The position numbers were made by a program, and so were the translations under genes. Positions 5,618 through 7,277 of a DNA stretch of 7,277 bases are shown here, piece after piece (within the stretch, counting starts at the first letter, position 1; each line of letters starts with the position of its first letter). The notes beneath the pieces are model-generated. The model saw only the letters and a program-made list of their open reading frames with translations, was not told the origin of the DNA and made no database searches. The stretch covers positions 1 through 7,277 of the forward strand of contig CAMPBN010000054.1 of the NCBI GenBank assembly GCA_946638265.1, written 5' to 3'. The stretch is from an uncultured Bacillota bacterium. GTDB lineage: Bacteria > Bacillota > Clostridia > Peptostreptococcales > Anaerovoracaceae.

Positions 5618-5989
5618 GTGAAAATAATCTTTTCGAATACCACGACGGAGGAGCAGTGCACGAGTCAGAAGGCAGCCAAAAAATTGTTTGGTGGAGACAT
5701 ATTGCTTGCGAGAAGCCTGCATGCGAGGATAAATGCTTTGCGGCAGGCGGAAAATCTTAAGGATATTATCGTGCAACCGCAGTTTAGATTTCACAAATTG
5801 AAGAACAAGAATGGCAAAGACCTGGAAGGGTATTTTGCAATCGATGTAAAAACAAAAACGAATCCGTGGCGAATTATATTGGAACCGCTGGATGAGGATG
5901 AACAGCCGTACGTGCCGTGCAATATTGATGAAATAGCGGCCGTAGTGCGGATTGTGGAGATTGAGGAGGTGAGCAGGCATTATGAGTAA
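5618..5989 (+). CDS. higB: HigB/RelE-superfamily toxin
   Basis: The 123-residue basic protein resembles HigB-type toxins, ribosome-associated mRNA endonucleases of the RelE/ParE superfamily. After N-terminal helices rich in Lys/Arg, the core pattern is visible: an ALRQAENLKDI helix (40-50), RFHKLK (57-62), a Gly-Tyr-Phe-Ala-Ile-Asp strand (71-76) and WRIILEP (84-90). Arg57, His59, Lys62 and Arg85 are candidate functional residues. The start is GTG at 5618, preceded by AAGGGG (5607-5612) at a 5-nt spacing. It precedes and overlaps its antitoxin gene by 8 nt, the toxin-first order characteristic of higBA. The gene is visibly AT-richer than the upstream operon: the row 5761-5820 is about 37% GC against about 63% in 3661-3720, consistent with horizontal acquisition. 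Confidence 0.8.
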   Translation: MKIIFSNTTTEEQCTSQKAAKKLFGGDILLARSLHARINALRQAENLKDIIVQPQFRFHKLKNKNGKDLEGYFAIDVKTKTNPWRIILEPLDEDEQPYVPCNIDEIAAVVRIVEIEEVSRHYE

Positions 5990-6818
5990 TTTCATGGAAT
6001 ACAAAGATAAGATCGCATTCCACCCGGGATATTACATCAAGGAAATCGTGGATGACAGCGGCCTGACGCAGGAAGATTTTGCTAAAAGGCTGGATACGAC
6101 GCCGAAAAACCTGAGCCTGCTGATTCGCGGCGAGCAGAGCCTGTCTATCGATATCGCCATGAAACTTTCGCGGATGCTGGGGACCAGCGTGAATTACTGG
6201 CTGAATTTGCAGAATACCTATGATGCGCTTATTGCGGAATTCAAATCCGATGAGGAACTAGAGGCGGAGCGAAGGGTTTTTGAGTATTTTGACTACAAAT
6301 ATTTTCGCGAGAATTTCGGGCTTCCGGATTTGCCGAGAAATAAGGATGCGCAGATCAAGGCGCTGAGGGAGTTTTTGAACGTTGCCACCTTGACGGTCTT
6401 TACAAGACGAGATATGGCGGCAAAATTTCGAGGCGCTTCGGATGAACTACCGGAGGCAGACGTGACCAGAGCAAACGCCATGGTTCAGCTTGCAATAAAC
6501 GAAGCTCTGCGCGTGGAAGCACCGAAATACAGCAAAAGCAAATTCGAAAAGGTGGCCGAAAGTGCAGCATGGTTCAGCCAAAATCGCCAAGATTTTTATC
6601 AATGTGTTAAAACTGCATTTGAGGCGACAGGAGTGATTTTAATAGCGCTACCGAGCGTGCCCGGTGCCGGAGTATGCGGTGCAACGAAGAAAGTGGGGCA
6701 ACATGTGATGCTTCTGGTCAATGAGCCAAAGACTGCCGGCGATGCTTTTATGCGGACACTAAATTTTGAAATCCAAAACGTAAAGACCGGAAACTTCGGG
6801 ATTTCCTTTAGAAACTGA
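5982..6818 (+). CDS. higA: HigA-family antitoxin with truncated, degenerate ImmA/IrrE-like domain
   Basis: Residues 11-66 form a HigA/VapI-type DNA-binding domain: HPGYYIKEIVDDSGLTQEDF, a recognition helix around TTPKNLSLLIRG, then SLSIDIAMKLSRMLG. It should neutralise the upstream toxin and repress the operon. Residues about 90-270 resemble the extended HigA proteins with an ImmA/IrrE metallopeptidase-like region. The expected HExxH is replaced by FEIQN (262-266), so zinc binding is presumably lost. After GNFGISF the frame ends as RN-stop inside a 19-bp repeat, whereas relatives I recall continue with an acidic stretch and run roughly 80-100 residues longer. A +1 shift at that point continues into the next HTH frame. 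GAGGAGG (5963-5969) lies 12 nt before the ATG. The DNA-binding part looks intact; the C-terminus looks broken. Confidence 0.8.
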   Translation: MSNFMEYKDKIAFHPGYYIKEIVDDSGLTQEDFAKRLDTTPKNLSLLIRGEQSLSIDIAMKLSRMLGTSVNYWLNLQNTYDALIAEFKSDEELEAERRVFEYFDYKYFRENFGLPDLPRNKDAQIKALREFLNVATLTVFTRRDMAAKFRGASDELPEADVTRANAMVQLAINEALRVEAPKYSKSKFEKVAESAAWFSQNRQDFYQCVKTAFEATGVILIALPSVPGAGVCGATKKVGQHVMLLVNEPKTAGDAFMRTLNFEIQNVKTGNFGISFRN

Positions 6819-6825
6819 AAACAAA
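6807..6825. repeat. Right copy of a perfect 19-bp direct repeat
   Basis: Identical to 5401-5419. This copy contains the last codons and TGA of the antitoxin gene and, in the +1 frame, encodes LETENK leading into the downstream HTH reading frame. It marks the likely junction between the toxin-antitoxin module and the sequence to its right. Confidence 0.85.
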
Positions 6826-6870
6826 GAGGATGAAGAACTTCGCAAGCAGCACGAGATTTTCGAGGCTGAA

Positions 6871-7074
6871 ATGGCCTTCAAGCAGGAACTGATTGAAGCG
6901 CGAAAAGCGGCGTCTTTCACGCAGCAGGATATCAGCCGAATAACCGGTTTGTCGCAACAAGCCGTAAGCCGCATGGAAAAAGGCGCCGGCGGCACGCTTG
7001 AAACCGCAATTCGATATCTCAATTCCATGGGATATTCACTTGGGATCAAGAAGCAGAATAGGGGAGAACAATGA
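6871..7074 (+). CDS. Short XRE-family helix-turn-helix regulator, possibly N-terminally truncated
   Basis: This 67-residue product is almost entirely a Cro/C1-type helix-turn-helix: FTQQDISRITGLSQQAVSRMEKG (about 16-38), followed by LETAIRYLNSMGYSL and a basic tail. It resembles the C-terminal DNA-binding part of small XRE antitoxins. The frame is open upstream from 6784 and encodes an acidic helix (EDEELRKQHEIFEAEM) that fits the N-terminus of that family, but there is no ATG, GTG or TTG before 6871. The start at 6871 has only a weak GAGG (6862-6865). The original start may therefore have been lost at the repeat junction, or the protein may be made by frameshifting from the antitoxin gene. 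Its stop overlaps the next start as ATGA, suggesting it controls or is co-expressed with that membrane protein. Confidence 0.7.
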   Translation: MAFKQELIEARKAASFTQQDISRITGLSQQAVSRMEKGAGGTLETAIRYLNSMGYSLGIKKQNRGEQ

Positions 7075-7277
7075 TAGAAAAGAAAAGAAAGAAGCTGAAA
7101 ATAGGATTTTACATATTTGCCATAATATCGGGCATCATCATAGGGGTGGTCTGTGCGCTGAATAATGTGCCGGACTCGGTGTTTAACAGGGTGCTGGTGG
7201 CTTATGTGGTGATATTTGTCGCGATATGGGTCTTTATAGATTTTAAGTATATGAAACGGATGGCGGAAGAAGTGAAT
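7071..7277 (+). CDS. Small membrane protein, 3' end beyond the window
   Basis: The frame opens with ATG overlapping the preceding TGA by 4 nt, preceded by GGGGAG (7061-7066), and remains open for 69 codons to the window edge. A lysine-rich cytoplasmic start (IEKKRKKLK) is followed by two hydrophobic segments (about 11-29 and 40-62) separated by a short polar loop with VPDS, then a basic stretch DFKYMKRM. The positive-inside rule would place both ends in the cytoplasm. I do not recognise the family. An XRE regulator coupled to a small membrane protein is a common pair in Firmicutes, usually of unknown role. Confidence 0.75.
   Translation, partial: MIEKKRKKLKIGFYIFAIISGIIIGVVCALNNVPDSVFNRVLVAYVVIFVAIWVFIDFKYMKRMAEEVN

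Noticed and set aside
6830..6892. ATG 6830 preceded by AAAGAGG as the start of a gene after the antitoxin
   Set aside because: It gives only 20 codons in a frame different from the HTH gene, and the ribosome binding site abuts the ATG with no spacing.

Overview
The window looks like part of a chromosome from a low-to-mid GC Gram-positive anaerobe, most likely a Clostridia-type Bacillota. The reasons are strong AAGGAG/AGGAGG ribosome binding sites about 7 nt before most starts, a lipoprotein with a lipobox cysteine, a YbaK/EbsC-type deacylase, and a HigB/HigA pair of the kind common in Clostridia. The taxonomic call is an inference from style, not from a marker gene. All convincing genes are on the + strand.

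Positions 1-540 hold no convincing complete gene. They carry an unusual array of at least five 39-nt palindromic units, each bounded by (T/A)GGCAGA and TCTGCCA with exactly 25 nt between. The units sit on a roughly 41/82-nt grid, and two of them form a near-perfect 19-bp hairpin. A probable intrinsic terminator (about 484-515) and an extended -10 promoter (519-547) follow. The transcript from this promoter would begin with a tandem array of 48-nt repeats (about 551-790) as a long untranslated leader.

Positions 821-5405 form a compact six-gene operon ending at a clear intrinsic terminator (5417-5443). In order it encodes a cysteine-rich beta-helix-like lipoprotein, an HD-domain phosphohydrolase, adenine phosphoribosyltransferase (apt), a membrane-anchored HAD phosphatase, a YbaK/EbsC-type aminoacyl-tRNA deacylase, and a membrane-anchored DUF218 (SanA/YdcF-like) protein. 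Two products are cell-surface hydrolases or binding proteins and two act on nucleotides or phosphate esters. No single pathway is evident; shared transcription is inferred from spacing and the absence of internal terminators.

Positions 5444-6818 hold a visibly more AT-rich type II toxin-antitoxin module. It has two tandem promoters, a 7-bp palindrome placed like an operator, a GTG-started HigB-family toxin, and a HigA-family antitoxin overlapping it by 8 nt. The antitoxin retains an ImmA/IrrE-like C-terminal region, but it is truncated and the expected HExxH metal-binding motif has changed to FEIQN. A perfect 19-bp direct repeat brackets the module (5401-5419 and 6807-6825), and the right copy contains the antitoxin stop codon.

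Positions 6784-7277 hold a short XRE-type helix-turn-helix regulator, probably lacking its original N-terminus, and the start of a small two-helix membrane protein coupled to it by an ATGA overlap and running off the window.
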